Below the pieces are notes generated by a model, which was not told the DNA's origin, did not search any database, and saw nothing but the letters and a program-made list of their open reading frames with translations. Shown in pieces: positions 31,528 to 45,210 of a stretch of DNA of 64,000 nucleotides. A program made the position numbers and the translations under genes. Positions within the stretch are counted from its first letter, which is position 1. Every line of letters begins with the position of its first letter. The stretch comes from Acarospora socialis (Eukaryota > Ascomycota > Lecanoromycetes > Acarosporales > Acarosporaceae): the NCBI GenBank assembly GCA_025617375.2, contig JAMYGW020000010.1, positions 558,001 through 622,000 on the forward strand, in the 5' to 3' direction.

Positions 31528-34500
31528 TCATGTAAGGTTCCCTATATCTATAAACGCAACCTGCGCCGCCTCTTTCAGCTCAGTAAGAGCCTCCAGGACC
31601 CCGTAGATATCCTCTAGACGTGGACCTCTTGCACCTTGTTGTGCGGTGTCCCACTCCGCAATGAGAATGTTGATCCGGCGCTCGACCCATGCTGCAACGT
31701 TGTTCTCGATTTGGGGAATCAGCACATTACGAATGTATTCGTCCCACATCTCAGGAAGGTTAGCCAGCGGCTGAGAACCTTGAGGGATGTTCCTATTATA
31801 GCGATCCTGGAAGTGAGCCAATGCATCACGGATGCTGTTCGCCGAAGATGTCCAAGCCGTATGAAGCTCAGGACGGTTCATGTAATCGAAAAGGCCTATG
31901 ACGGCTCTAATAGCGGCGATAGCTCTGAGACCGGTACGTGGATCTGTGGTGTCGTCTAGATTTTGTGCCTGCCAACTGTCGTCCGCTATCGGGTCGTTCC
32001 CGCGGAAGATTTGCATTTTGAGGTTGTTGAAGTGTGGCTCCGTGTTGATCATGTGGTCGGCATTGTTTGTATCACCGTAAGCTCTCCAGACGTCGTCAGC
32101 CGGAGTTTCATCGGGAGGGTTCGTCTGCCCGGCCGGATCCCAAAATGCCCACCTTGTGACATACCGACCTCCCGGTGCAAAGACACCTGGGTCAATCACT
32201 GGGTGAGTAGTATGATAGTTGCGACCGTTTAGCAAAGGAACATTTGCACCCATGATGAATTCCAGGAAACGTGGATGAGTCTGCAACTCAAGAATGTGTT
32301 CGGCTGCTGGTCTGACACCTGCAGGTATCGGTGCATTTGGATTCCACGAACGATCCACGCAATCGGCATTGTTCAAATCATAGTAGCCTGCGTTTGGGTT
32401 GTGTTGTAAGAGTTCCCGGCCCCCTGTCCAGTAGGTGTGGCTGAAAAGGGTAACGAGGATACGCAAGTTAAAGTAAACGTTAAATTCTCTTTCACCTCCG
32501 GTCCGTTTTTCTAACGTCACCAGCCCTTCTAGATTTCTCTTTGGTGGAGCGAGTGGTTCACTTCCGTCGTCTGGGGCATTGAAGCCGGGGTCGATAGCGC
32601 CCAAATCGGAAAGAGGAGGGCAGGTTAAGTTGGCGGGTCGGGACTTGGAACATTGGATATATTCTCTGCCGCCAAAGACTGCAAACCCTTTCTCCTTCGG
32701 TGGGTCTCGTTCAGGTGGAGTAGACGAGCCTGTATGGATCGTCTGAGGCCGGAAGACAGGACCATTAGCAAATGTATCCGTACTAGCCCAGTCTGCTATA
32801 CTGCCGTTCATAGTCACGTCTGTCATCGCTTGTTGGTCGCCGTCATAGACCGTCAGTTGGGAACTACCAGTGTTCGCAACACGAATTGTATGGGGGACCC
32901 TTGCATTGAGTGATGCGCCTCCATTTAGAACTGAGGTATCATACTGAAAGACCTTCATTGATAGCGAACTTTCAAGGAGTAGCTCCAGAGCGAAGACAGT
33001 ACCATCTGAAGTCGCGGCAGCTTGTGTTGTATCGACCACGACGTCACCCTTAAAAGCATTGTTTGGAATATTGCCTGCTGCACCGCCATTGAAGTTCCCG
33101 ACCGACAGAGGCTGATTGACTTGGAATGTGGCCTGATTTCCATGCTGGAAATCGACAGTAAAATCGCTGCTTCTGTTAACATGTTCTCATACATATGTCC
33201 GCCATGTTTGTACATACCCGTCTATCTGTCCAGACCCGAGCAGTCTTGCCTCAACATTCATGGTGGGTGAGAAGGATACGATTCCTGGATGGCTGAATTC
33301 ATACGCTGTCATAGGACTTGAGAAGATTGGCAACCGTGGGTTACCACCATCAATGCCAAGTACTCCTCTTCCATTGAAGGACAGCGTACCAGCAAGCTTG
33401 GGGTTGCTATCGAAGTAACTGTATGCTTCTTCAAGTTGCAGTGTCGGTGCAATAGTGCCCACCATAGTGACTCCCCATTTGATACTGCTTTTCACTTGCC
33501 CGGAAAGCTTCAACTGCAGGAACCCATCTTTGCTGTTTGAGCAGTTGTTGCGGGATCCGTCATTATTGTATAACAGGGCCTCAAAGCTCTTCTTCTCAAT
33601 GACCGCATTGAAGTCCTGAGTAGCCCTAACTCGTAGGCTCTTGATCACTGCCATGCAACCTGTCAGTCCTGTAAATGTGCCCCAGAGCTAGATACTTACA
33701 CTTCTTCCAGATACTCAGGGAGCTACTCCAGAACCTCGGTTCAAGTGTCCGCTTTTGATGGTCCGCTGCCACAATTTGATTGTAGTAATCATGCGAGTCT
33801 GAGTAGTCCACTCGTAGGTAGATATTGCCAGAGTCACGCTTAGCCAGTTTGAAATCGTAGCTGTACTCGAGATCATACACAGCAGCGTCTAGAGGTGCAC
33901 GTTTCTTCAGATGGTCTGGTATGGTCTGATTTAAAGAACGAACGACGGAATGTGCAACGGCATATGTAGCGAATCCGCAGTCCTCCGGCATCCGCATAAT
34001 TGTCCCCGCTAGACCTCCGACGTGCATGTCGTTGCAATTTGAACCCTCAGAGTTGTTCATACACACAAATTGCGCTATGCCGCGATCACTGTCGCGTTCC
34101 CGGTCGCAAAATAGGAAGTCGACATGAGAGCCATCTCGCTTGTTGAGGTTTGTGACCGCGTCTTGAGGTCCATCAATGACCACGAGACCGAATGCTTGAG
34201 GGTTGGCTTCAGTCACAAGTGAAGGACCTGAGGCAATTGTCTGCATATCAAAGACCGGAATATCCAAAACGGGTGGGAGGGTTGGGAAGAGCTTGTCGAG
34301 TGGTATTGGCAGGAACGGGTTCAGATTTTTGGGCGTATTACAGCAAAATGGCTTTTGCCGGCCCCACCCGCAAGTCTGGCCAGTTGCGCCTCGTGGATCC
34401 AGCGTGAGCTCGATGTCGGTGCTGCAAGGTTAGCATTTGACTCTAGCAGGTGTGGTGTTGTGCCGACTTACTCGGAGCACTCATTATCGTCGCAGGTTCC

Positions 34501-36885
34501 CTGGCCAACCCAATGACATCCTTGGAAATTGTATCCGCAACAGAATTGTGATTTTTTCCAGTCAAATCCGCACCCAGCTGATCTATGTCAGCAACTATTA
34601 AACGTTCGCCGGCCGGCTGAATCTTTCACTCACTGTCTCCAGGACAATCTGAAACGTATACGTCCTTGTATGTGAGATCATACGGCTTATCTGTAGGACA
34701 GCTGAGATCAGGCGGTTGCCAATCACAAGTCTTAATCAAATCTGCCCAGGTGTTCGTTTCACAACAGAATGCTTGCATGCCAGGCTTTAAACATTTAGTT
34801 GAACCGTCTGGTGAATGGAATAATGTGACTTCGCCGGGATGACACTGCCCATGACATGAGCCGCTACCTCTCCAGGTACATGAAGTTGGCATAGCGTCAA
34901 TAGGGCAGTAGATCTGTAACATTTTCAGCAAGGCCTGCATGAATGCCAGACTCGAGTACTAACGTATCTGTTTTGGGATCCACCACAGGTATCCTTGAAG
35001 CGATCTCCACCGGGAGCCATTGCATAGCCTTGAGGACCGACTGCGTCATCTAAACAGTCAGTCATGATGCACTTTTGCCCATTCTGTGAGGCCCAGTGTC
35101 CGGCATCTGTCACCTGAATCTTCTTGAGTTGGTCCTTAAAAGAGGGGAGGCTTTTGCCGACGAGTCCAGTGAGAGCAGAGAAATCATTATCGTCTAGATC
35201 AACAGCCCAGATCATGAGACCTCCGAGTCCAATGTTGTTTGCCCAGTCCACCTTCTGTTTGAACGTCTTCGAGTCGTCGTAACTGACCCACTGGTCTTTG
35301 GCGGATCCATATTGAAAATAGTTGACGGCAGCTTCTTTATCGTACTGAATGTTAGGTTTCTCGGCACTGATGATGTCCATGATCTCAAAGTAGCCCAGAA
35401 TTCCCGCATTTGCTGTACATGGTCCTGCATCTGCAGCCCCCTTGAATAGGCATCCTGGATTACCGCAGCCAGAATCGGCGAGTTGAAACGATCGACCATA
35501 GAACCCTAACCCAAGGACAATCTTGGCAGGGGCAATTCCGACTCGCCACAACAAATCGACAGACAGTTGAATCTCAGTTAAGTTTGTATGACCTTGAACA
35601 ATGCTACCAATCGGATTGTTACGGTCCCAGATACCGTGCAAATCATAACTCATGAGGTTGATCCAATCTGCGTACTTTGCCATTGCTGGTAGATCAAACC
35701 ACCGAAGGTACCAGTAAGAGCTGGGAATCGTAAAGGTAATACCGTACGAACCTCGCTCGGATCGGGAGAATGTATCCCTCAAGGTTTGCAGAAGCTTCAC
35801 GTAATTTGCAGTATCTTCGATGGTACCGCCACGGTCGGGAGCGCCAGGATATCTAGTAACCATTAGCGATCCGTTGTATAGCGCAGCAATAGCACTCCAT
35901 ACTCCCAATCGATATCAATGCCGTCAAATCCATACTGTTTCATGAATGAGACAAGGTTATCGGCAAACCTCTGACGTTTGCCCGCATCTGCTGCAATGGA
36001 GGGGAATACACCTTGCGTAGATGTTCCATTGTCCGAAAAAGTCCATCCACCTATAGAGATAAAGACCTCCAAGGCTGCATTCCCCGATTTCAGATTCCGG
36101 ACGCCAGTAGTTTGGGTGAACAAATCCTCAGGGGTACTGGAATCCATTGGGGTAATCTTCAAACTCTCAGGATCAACGTAGGCAAATGCGAAATTAACAT
36201 GGGTCAACCCATCGACTGGAAGAGCACTTGGCGGAAAGGGATGACACGGTCTTCGCGCAGACCAGCTCTCGTAGTACCCAATTACCTTGTTGAGAACCGA
36301 GGAGGGGCTCCCACCTGCAGGAACTGGAGGATTGACAACGCAGTTGCTTTGACAGCTCTTGGTACAAAACTCGGAAGTAGACCCACAAAACCCGTACTGA
36401 CTGCAGCAGGTGTTGAGAGGGCATGTTTTGCCGGGGGGGTCGGCCCATGAACCACCTGCATATCTTTAGACAGTACCCGAGAATGGTCATACAGACTTAC
36501 ATTCAGCTCGTGCATTGCATTGACTGTCACAGTCTGCTCCACACCAGGTCGGCCCAAGACCACACTCTCCGGTATCTCCTCCATTGAAACCTCCACAGCA
36601 AGCGAATTGTTTGCAGGGCGTGCCTTTCTTACAAGCATACTCATCGCGCCGAAGTAAGGTCAAGTTCGCAGTCTCGATAATATCGGTGAATAGAGCTTTC
36701 TTCTCCAACACAGTTACCGGACGAAGTTGAGTATTTCGCTTCGTAACAAGGCCCATGGAAGTATCAGAAGGAGGAAAGGGTGAGATGTACCAAACGAAGG
36801 TGATATTTAAAAGAAAGAACAACATCATCGACCACCAACGACATAGCCAAGTGGTGGGCTGTGACGGTAGTTCCACCATGACCAT
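31528..36885 (-). CDS. Large GH18 chitinase with CBM18 modules (subgroup C type)
   Basis: Eight exons on the minus strand: 36885-36501, 36455-35903, 35852-34964, 34913-34634, 34577-34472, 34421-33700, 33647-33218 and 33172-31528. They give 1669 residues with all phases consistent. A hydrophobic segment at about 19-36 is a signal peptide or anchor. Cysteine-rich CBM18-like text covers about 85-127, and a canonical chitin-binding module (CCSQYGFCGSTSEFC) follows to about 167. The GH18 barrel then starts at VIGYYESWS, with SIGGW and the full catalytic motif DGIDIDWEY (Glu 313). A cysteine-rich region and about 900 residues of uncharacterised C-terminus follow. This is the layout of fungal subgroup C chitinases, relatives of the Kluyveromyces zymocin alpha/beta subunit. 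It would act on chitin at or outside the wall. The splice at 33699/33648 has an alternative 12 nt away, both in frame. It faces the LysM gene divergently. Confidence 0.9.
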
Positions 36886-37847
36886 GATATCTATAACAGT
36901 GCTAAGAACCTATAATTGAGTGACCAGGTATGCATGTACAGCAGCAAGAAGAAACCAGGGCAAAGGGCAAAGGGAAATATGTATTGGAACGAAAGACAAG
37001 AGAAAAGGAATATGGGACATTGCAAAGGTCAGCAAAACGCTCCCTCCAACCCTGAGCCGGTACGGCACATAGGGTGCGCGGCAGTGCGGAAATTGAAGTC
37101 TGTACCAACTGACGCACAAGCATGTCAAATGCCAGAGCGGCAAGACGGATTGAGACGAGCATCCTGGACGGAAATTTTGGCGCCCTGGTAGATGAGCTGA
37201 AGTCCCTCTGAATGGATCGGTATCAAGACAAGATTCTGGAAATTGCATGAGGCAAAGTGCTTGGCCCCCAATGTGTGAGCGGTAAAGGGTTTCACCTTAT
37301 TTTTCTAGGTTGGTATATCACACGATCGACAGAATTTTGGCGCAAGTTTATCAGGCATCTCTTCCATATATATGACAGGGCTGAAGGAGTGCATATGTGC
37401 GGCGTATGATGAAACAACTACCGTAGCCGCTCGTATGACAGTATGACTGCCATTGATCAGCCGAATGAACAATCTCGCGAGATCCAAACGCAAAATAAAC
37501 GTATTGAGCTGCAGCAGATTGCATAGTTTATTCGTGCTTCCCTGCTTACCATGGCTTGTAAGCTGAAGTGGTCCTGCGCATCCTGTGCAATTTGCGCACA
37601 TACTAAGGTATCAATTTCTTAAGTCATAGCAGTTCTTTATGCCTTCAGCCCTTCACTCGTTCTTTTCCCTGTCCAGTCCTCTCTTGTCTGGCCGATCTGT
37701 GATGTTGACCCTTTTTCCTCATCCATGTTGCTATTGCTTGTCTTCATCTTAGTGTGATGCCGTCCTGTTAATCACTTGGCTCAACGGTTTACTGCGCGGC
37801 CTGTCTTTACACATCCAACCCAGCAAACAACTTGATCTTGACCTAAG
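36886..37847. promoter_or_regulatory. Shared intergenic region between divergent chitinase and LysM genes
   Basis: 962 bp separate the two start codons, so both promoters lie here. Frames inside are short and unsupported. No clear TATA box was identified. Confidence 0.5.
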
Positions 37848-40219
37848 ATGTCTCCCAACGGGGTACTCAGTCCACGAGAGGTGTTGATAGCGTTTGCGTT
37901 TCTCGGAAAGGCCTTCTCTCAGGTCTTTGGTGACGGCTCGAATGGAGTGCCTCCGCTTGTCTATGCTCCGCCGGTTGGCCTCTCCACTGCCTGCAATGCA
38001 ACATTCAGTACTCCAATCCACTGTTCCCCTCTCCTATCTATGATCGCCTGGGAAGGCTATTTTCCATCCGTCAACGACCTCCGTGCGCTGTGTAATACCA
38101 GTTGCTTGCAGTCTTTGGGTAGCCTCCGCAACAACCAGCTGTCCTCATGTGGATCAGATTTCGAGAAAGTTGCTGGGTTATCCTATCCGGCAACTTATAA
38201 TGTCGACTACTTTATCTTCACATACAACTATACTTGTCGGACTGATAGGTATGTCTCTCTTTCGGGATTGTTACTCGAGGAAACTGACTGTCCCAGAACT
38301 ACAGGTGCATGGTGTGCTCCACAGGTTGATTTATGGGCCAATATGGCATCACCTCCCGCAAACCAGACCTGTTCTGATTGTGTCTTGGGGACGCTTCAAA
38401 CAGAACTCAACTCTCCTTTTGGATACGATGCAAACTTGGCCACCAACTTCACTTCCATGACATCTTTGTAAGCTTCCGCCATATAGGGCTTTGTTCCTTA
38501 CTCTCGGCTGGGAGAGAGGCGATCCTGCTGTGTTCAGTAATAGTCTAATGTCTTTCTTCCAGATGTCAAGCCTCAAGTTATCCGATCACTTCGCCAGCTC
38601 CATACACAGCCTCGAGATCCGCAACTACAACCTCGACCATGGCCGCAGTGACACCTAGCTGCTCCACTTCGTACACTGTTCAGGCTGGTGACAGTTGCAC
38701 TACAATCAGTATTGCTCAAAACGTGTCAACATTCGACCTTTTGTACGAGAATGGTCTTGAAGGTTACTGCTCAAACTTTCCCACCGCTGGGAGAAAGCTA
38801 TGTCTTCCACATCAATGCGACATCTACACAGTGCAAGCAAACGACACTTGCTATGGAATTACACAAGCAAACAAGAACGCCTTCTCTATCTCACAGCTGG
38901 TCTCGTGGAACCCAAACCTCAACAGAGATTGCTCCAATATCGCTCAACTTATCAATATGCAGATCTGCATCTCTTTCCCTGGTGAATCAGGAAGTGCACC
39001 TGTTTCGACTCCATCCGCTACGATCGCGCCTCAGCCACCAAACATGGCGGTCGGCACAAACACCAACTGTTCTCGCTACTACAACATATCAGCTGGGGAC
39101 TATTGTTCGTACATCACGATCCAGGAGGGCATCTCACTGCCTGACTTTTATTTTTTGAACCCCGAAATCAACTCGACGGATTGTAGTAATCTGCTGCTTG
39201 GGGAGAGCTATTGTGTAGCTCCTGTTGGCTCTATTTCTACTTATCCCGGATATGGGTATGTCAGTCCGTCGGTATCTCGATCTCCTGCTAACAGAAACTT
39301 CAGTGGTACGTCGGCCACAGGAGCTCCTAACCCGTGCAAAGGAATTTCAGCTGCATCGAGCTGCTTCGCCACCACATACTCAGCGGGCCCAGACTGGACA
39401 TGGCCTACTCAAGCGGCGACTCCAACATCAAGCGCCGGGGTCGGGCCATTGCCTCTTGCGTCAGGGACCTTGAGCAATTGTACAACGTACGATCAACATT
39501 ATGCCTCTGCATCAGGCAACAGCACGACCTACAATATCAACAGTTGTTACGCTGTTGCCAGATTTCGTGGAACAACCATTGATCAGCTCGTGGCTTGGAA
39601 CCCGTCTCTAACCTTTGATAGCAAAAATCCAGATTTATGTGTGCTTGTCCCAGGCTTCCGCTACTGTGTATCTATGACCGGAATCAGAGCTACAACAACC
39701 GCTGTCCCAACCACCACAGCCGCCACAACGACTACGGTGCTTCCAACAACGACTACCGCACCAGCCCTGACGGGTACGTGCTCCGGTGGCGTCTCACCGC
39801 CAGAACAAACCCAGAGCGGCGAGCCTTGCTGGTGCCAGAAATGGGTGCGGCAGGTCGATGGCCAATACTGCGCCGATATGGCTACCGCTGCTGGCATCAC
39901 TCTCTCTCAGCTCTATACCTTAAATCCTCCGCTCAAAAACGATTGCTCTGGTCTCTACAAAGGCTATGCGTACTGTGTGTCACCAGTACCTACGGATCCC
40001 GCTTGTGCTGGAGGAACGCTTCCGCCAGAACAAGTTCAACCAGGCATCTCTTGCAAGTGCAATAGCTGGATCATGCAGCAGAGCAGCAAGTATTGTGCAG
40101 ACATGGCAGCAGCAGCGGCGATTTCTTTGCAGCAACTGTATAATCTGAATCCGGCACTGGGTGGCGATTGTAGCGGATTGTTTGTTGGGTATGCCTATTG
40201 CGTAGGGCTTGCTCCATAG
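37848..40219 (+). CDS. Secreted multi-LysM protein
   Basis: Exons 37848-38248, 38297-38467 and 38563-40219 give 742 residues. A signal peptide covers about 1-25. The N-terminal 220 residues are Cys-rich and uncharacterised but typical of long fungal LysM proteins. LysM modules that bind chitin oligomers then follow: SYTVQAGDSCTTISIAQNVS, a second from IYTVQANDTCYGITQANKNA, a third from YYNISAGDYCSYITIQEG, a degenerate fourth (NINSCYAVARFRGTTIDQLV), and two near-identical C-terminal ones (from CWCQKWVRQVDGQYCADMA and CKCNSWIMQQSSKYCADMA). A Thr-rich linker with TTTAATTTT lies before the last two. The first intron (48 nt) is in frame; it is inferred because removal restores CRTDRTTGAWC. Such proteins protect hyphae from, or sequester, chitin fragments. 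The divergent chitinase neighbour supports a chitin-related role. Confidence 0.9.
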
Positions 40220-40532
40220 GTCTCCCTTTAGGTTGCCGTGGCACGTTCGATCGCCAAGAGCGTTGTCTTCGAGTCCCTGGTATGTAATTAAGGTACTTCG
40301 TACATATAAATTAGGTCTAAGTTACAATGGAAACATGTGGTTAGCGGCGGAGCCTCCCGGGGTGTCAGTGAGGTGGGGTAACCCGCATGGCTCAAAGAGT
40401 AGTTTTAGCCTCAAGCCTAACTCCCACCCCACCACAGAACACACAGGTGTATAACTAATCTGTACCTTCAATACTTTTCTGTCTGATATCCTTTCTACGT
40501 CTTGTCTCAATCGGCAAATCGAGTTCACGGTC
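40220..40532. promoter_or_regulatory. Region upstream of the epimerase gene with a GGGGTAACCC motif
   Basis: 313 bp. At 40371-40393 the text GGTGGGGTAACCCGCATGGCTC resembles the antisense form of the helicase/GIY-YIG leader core, and a related stretch (agcctaactcccacccc) follows at about 40418. A pyrimidine-rich leader runs to the start at 40533. The similarity is short and may be chance. Confidence 0.35.
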
Positions 40533-41873
<1,341 letters not shown>

Positions 41874-42259
41874 GTGTCTGTCAAGATTGCCACTCGAGCG
41901 TGTAGTCTCAGCACCATTCCTTTGTCTCTAGACGAGAGAATGCTATTGATGACAACTACCTTACGAAATACCATGTACTTCGGTTCGCATCGATATAGAA
42001 TTTGATAGAGCGATCATGAAGAAGACAACCAAGCTTATGAAATCATGGTGATCTGATTGAGTCTAACCTTGCGAAATAACATCCATATCTCCATTACACC
42101 CGAATGGGAACCAGTAACATGGAGAGGAGCAACATATTCATGTCACGCAATCGCCCAGATACTCCACACCGCTGCTACTCGAGCACCTCACCCACATCTT
42201 ATACCAGTCATCCCCTGCACGTCCAACACCCCAGCGCCGTTCGACCCAACCTCCGACCC
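41874..42259. other. Intergenic between convergent genes
   Basis: 386 bp between the epimerase stop and the PMP3-family stop. Nothing recognised. Confidence 0.4.
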
Positions 42260-42772
42260 CTAAGTCTGCACCTTATGATCTCCCTTAACCGCCTGATCAT
42301 AGCTAGGCGGCACACCACCGGCACTGCTCTCTCCCGCATTCTCGCGCGACGCACCCTGCGGGCCCTTCACAACCCCACTCTGTTGCGGCGAGGCCTGCAT
42401 CCTATCGGTGGTCCCATACCCCTTGTTCTGCTGCGCTCTCTCGCCACTCGGTCGATCGTTCACATAGTAGTAAGTCACCGTGCCGCCCTCGCCGCCGTCT
42501 TGCGGCAGGCGGTCGTAGTCCGTCTCCGGGTACTTGGCGATGATGTACCAGGCGTGCAGCAGCCCGGGGAGGAAGCCGAGGCAGCACAGCGCGATGTTGA
42601 TCAGGGAGTCGGCGCTGCAGAGGCCGCGTTTGACCCATACTGTGCGAGATTATTAGTAGGGTTTGGGGGGGTTGGGTTGGGATTAAGGGATGAGAGGGTG
42701 GCGCGTTGGCTTACCGGCGATGGGCGGGAAGAGGATGGCGATTAGGCCGAGGAAGATGTCGGAGCTGCACAT
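42260..42772 (-). CDS. PMP3: Pmp3-family plasma membrane proteolipid with C-terminal extension
   Basis: Exons 42772-42715 and 42639-42260, joined over a 75-nt intron, give 145 residues. The first 57 residues are the Pmp3/RCI2 domain: CSSDIFLGLIAILFPPIAVW, then VKRGLCSADSLINIALCCLG and FLPGLLHAWYIIAKYPE, forming two membrane segments with the conserved FPP. Pmp3 proteins limit passive cation flux and respond to salt and cold stress. Yeast Pmp3 has 55 residues; here about 85 polar residues follow (Gln, Gly and Ser rich, with VPPSYDQAVKGD, a PPxY motif that can bind WW-domain ubiquitin ligases). Long tails of this kind are common in filamentous fungi. Confidence 0.93.
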
Positions 42773-43121
42773 TTTGTAGATGTTACAAGTCTTTGAGATG
42801 AGCTGTATAATGTGGAGGATAGTGATCTCTGGAGATCCCCAAACTGATACACAAGGATGGTTTTGCGAAGTTGTTGGAGGGTTGCTGGAAGAAGTGAGAG
42901 GGTGACGACGCTGTGGGCGTGTGGCTACGGGTGGTGCCTGATGGTCGCGCTAGGGCGGAGCTAGTCTGCTAGCGCGGGGTACTTCGAGATTCAAAGATCT
43001 CAATTTCTTGAGCTCACTTCTTCACTTCAACAACAACAACTCACATTGAAGGACCCCAAAATCATTCAAAAGGTGAGCCAACTATCATCAAATTCATCAA
43101 AAACACTCAACATACCCAGGC
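42773..43121. promoter_or_regulatory. Divergent promoter region; likely 5' UTR intron of RPC37
   Basis: 349 bp separate the PMP3 and RPC37 start codons. A GT..AG pair at 43073-43119 (aggtgagcc ... tacccag) ends two bases before the RPC37 ATG and contains no better start, so it is probably a 5' UTR intron. CAACAA runs at about 43028-43040 look like 5' UTR. Confidence 0.5.
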
Positions 43122-44530
43122 ATGCCTCGTAAGTACAAACGGCAGTTCCTAGTACGTCGCAAGCCCAAACGCGCTCGTACGCCGATGACCCGGGGAAGCC
43201 CCCCTAGCTTTCCCGGTGAGGCAGTCGTTGAGGCTCCCACGCCTGTCATGATTCCCTCCGGTACGGTATTTGTGACTGATGAGGATCAGTCAGTGGAACC
43301 CATGGAGACCCCTCAGAACGTCGAAGAGAGCGCCGACGACGACGACGAGAATCCGGATGACAGTGACCCCGACGACCCCACGGTAGCCTCCTGGGAAGTC
43401 TACATGACTCCTGAAATGCAAGAGCGCCTTCTACTTCTGCAGTATCCCGAGCGTTCTCGTACCCAACCTTACAACGACGCGAGTCAACAGAAACCGTTGG
43501 AGCTTCGCATCAAGCCAAAGACCGGTATGGTGGAGGTGGATATACCTATTAACATTCACGCGAACTACGATAGAGAGAAGGGTGTGCAGTGGGGAGAAGC
43601 TATGAGGAACAGCCGCGTTCTAAAGGAGGGAGGATCTTACGGTCTAGCCGGAGGTTTGGGCATTGGAGGTGTACCTAAGAAAGACGAAGACGAGATAGAA
43701 GAAGACGCGATTCCTCATGATATTTTACTTGCGAACTTCGAGGACGCTAACAACAAAGGCCACGTCTTGAACAAGCAAACTCTCGGTGGTCAGATCATCG
43801 AGCCTAAGGACGGAGATCCTCTCTACATGCTTGGCACTTTCCGTGGCAGTTAGTTACACCTCCTTCCAATGTATGGTTCAATACCCTCGCGTTGCTAAAC
43901 TTTACAGACGAGTTTCACTTGAGCAAGCTCGATGGGATGGTCCAGCTACATCCTCAATTTCACCACATTGACGCCATGGCGGAGCAAGAAAAATTGTCTA
44001 GCAAAGCTCAACGCGAGAGCGAGAATCCTCCAGTCGAGAGCGAAGCACGCGCTGTTAACATGACAGTCAAGGCCTCTGAGTCGGAGGAGTTGGATATGAG
44101 TCAAACAGCGAAGATCCTGAGAGCTAGACAGGAGGAGAAGTGGACACGTTTGGAGTACAAAGATGAGAACGTGTGTATTGGGTTCTTACCATATTCCTCA
44201 AGCTAACATCTGCAGGACCCCGAGTCTTGGAACATGTACTATGACAAGATGTTCCTCAAAGACACCAAGAACGCGCCTGAGCTCAAAAGCTCTATGAATA
44301 ATGACGAATGGCTCGACTCCTTCAGCGCACCTCGCATTGACCCTACTCGGATGGGTAGAAAGGTGTTGATGACCAAACCGAAACCGGAGAGTTCAGAGAC
44401 CTCTGATGATGAAGACGACAGCTCGCTCGAGGAGGAAGGCGACGACTCTGGCTGGGAAGATGAAGCAGACGATGGGACTGTGGAAGCAGAAGATAAAGAG
44501 AGCGACACAGAGATGACTACAGTCGGATAA
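43122..44530 (+). CDS. RPC37: RNA polymerase III subunit RPC37 (RPC5/Sin-like)
   Basis: Exons 43122-43848, 43908-44170 and 44216-44530 give 434 residues. Rpc37 pairs with Rpc53 in a TFIIF-like heterodimer of Pol III needed for initiation, termination and reinitiation at tRNA and 5S genes. The Sin/RPC5 domain is seen in SWEVYMTPEMQERLLLLQYP, LELRIKPKTGMVEVDIPI and HLSKLDGMVQLHPQFHHIDA, the last restored by the first splice. The C-terminus is strongly acidic. The N-terminus MPRKYKRQFLVRRKPKRAR is basic and very similar to the N-terminus of the neighbouring UCH gene. An alternative first donor (ccgtgg) exists, but gttagt fits the phase. Confidence 0.92.
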
Positions 44531-45210
44531 GGAGTCTACTTGCTCTAGGGAGGATCTCTTTGCGATACCCCAAGGCGTGCACTGCATTGTCGCGTTACCA
44601 TACTTGCCCTTTGCCATAGATCAATAAATCTCTAATACGATGTTTACTCTTATGCGAGCATTTGAGCCTACCTACTAGTACCCGATAAGACAAGGAAGAC
44701 GAGACGGTTGAAGACTGGAGAGGATGTCACTCCACAGATTGATAGTTAACAGTATCTATGGGATGTTCTGATGAATACCTTATTGACATCGTGTGTTTGC
44801 AGTGAATCACCTTTGCGGTATATGCTCAACCCAGTATGTTGACACTGTTGCTACAGCACAACAACGCAACTTGATCCTCATATGCAAAAAGACATCTACA
44901 GGAAGATGTCAGGATGGTATGCAAGAATTACTCACAGATTCATGTAATGATCATGTAGATGGAGCCTCACACCTGTATCTAAGAACACATATCATAACAA
45001 TTAAAAAAAAAGGCTGAGTTGAACCAGCAACCTGTAACAGCTTCGAATCACTACACCAGGCGCAAGCTCAGAGCTCAACGCCTGCTATAGCTTTCCTCAG
45101 CCGGCAGCGATCGCAAATCCCACCCAGCAACTAGCGAGACCCATATGATCTAAATGGTAGGCGCGGCCATCTAAGACCGATGGCAAAGTGGAAATAGAAG
45201 GCTTACATTT
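44531..45210. other. Intergenic, nothing recognised
   Basis: About 680 bp between RPC37 and the tRNA-like sequence. No supported feature. Confidence 0.4.

Noticed and set aside
36282-36644. Alternative minus-strand frame in the chitinase region
   Set aside because: It reads through an intron in another frame; the spliced exons restore both chitin-binding modules and the GH18 domain.
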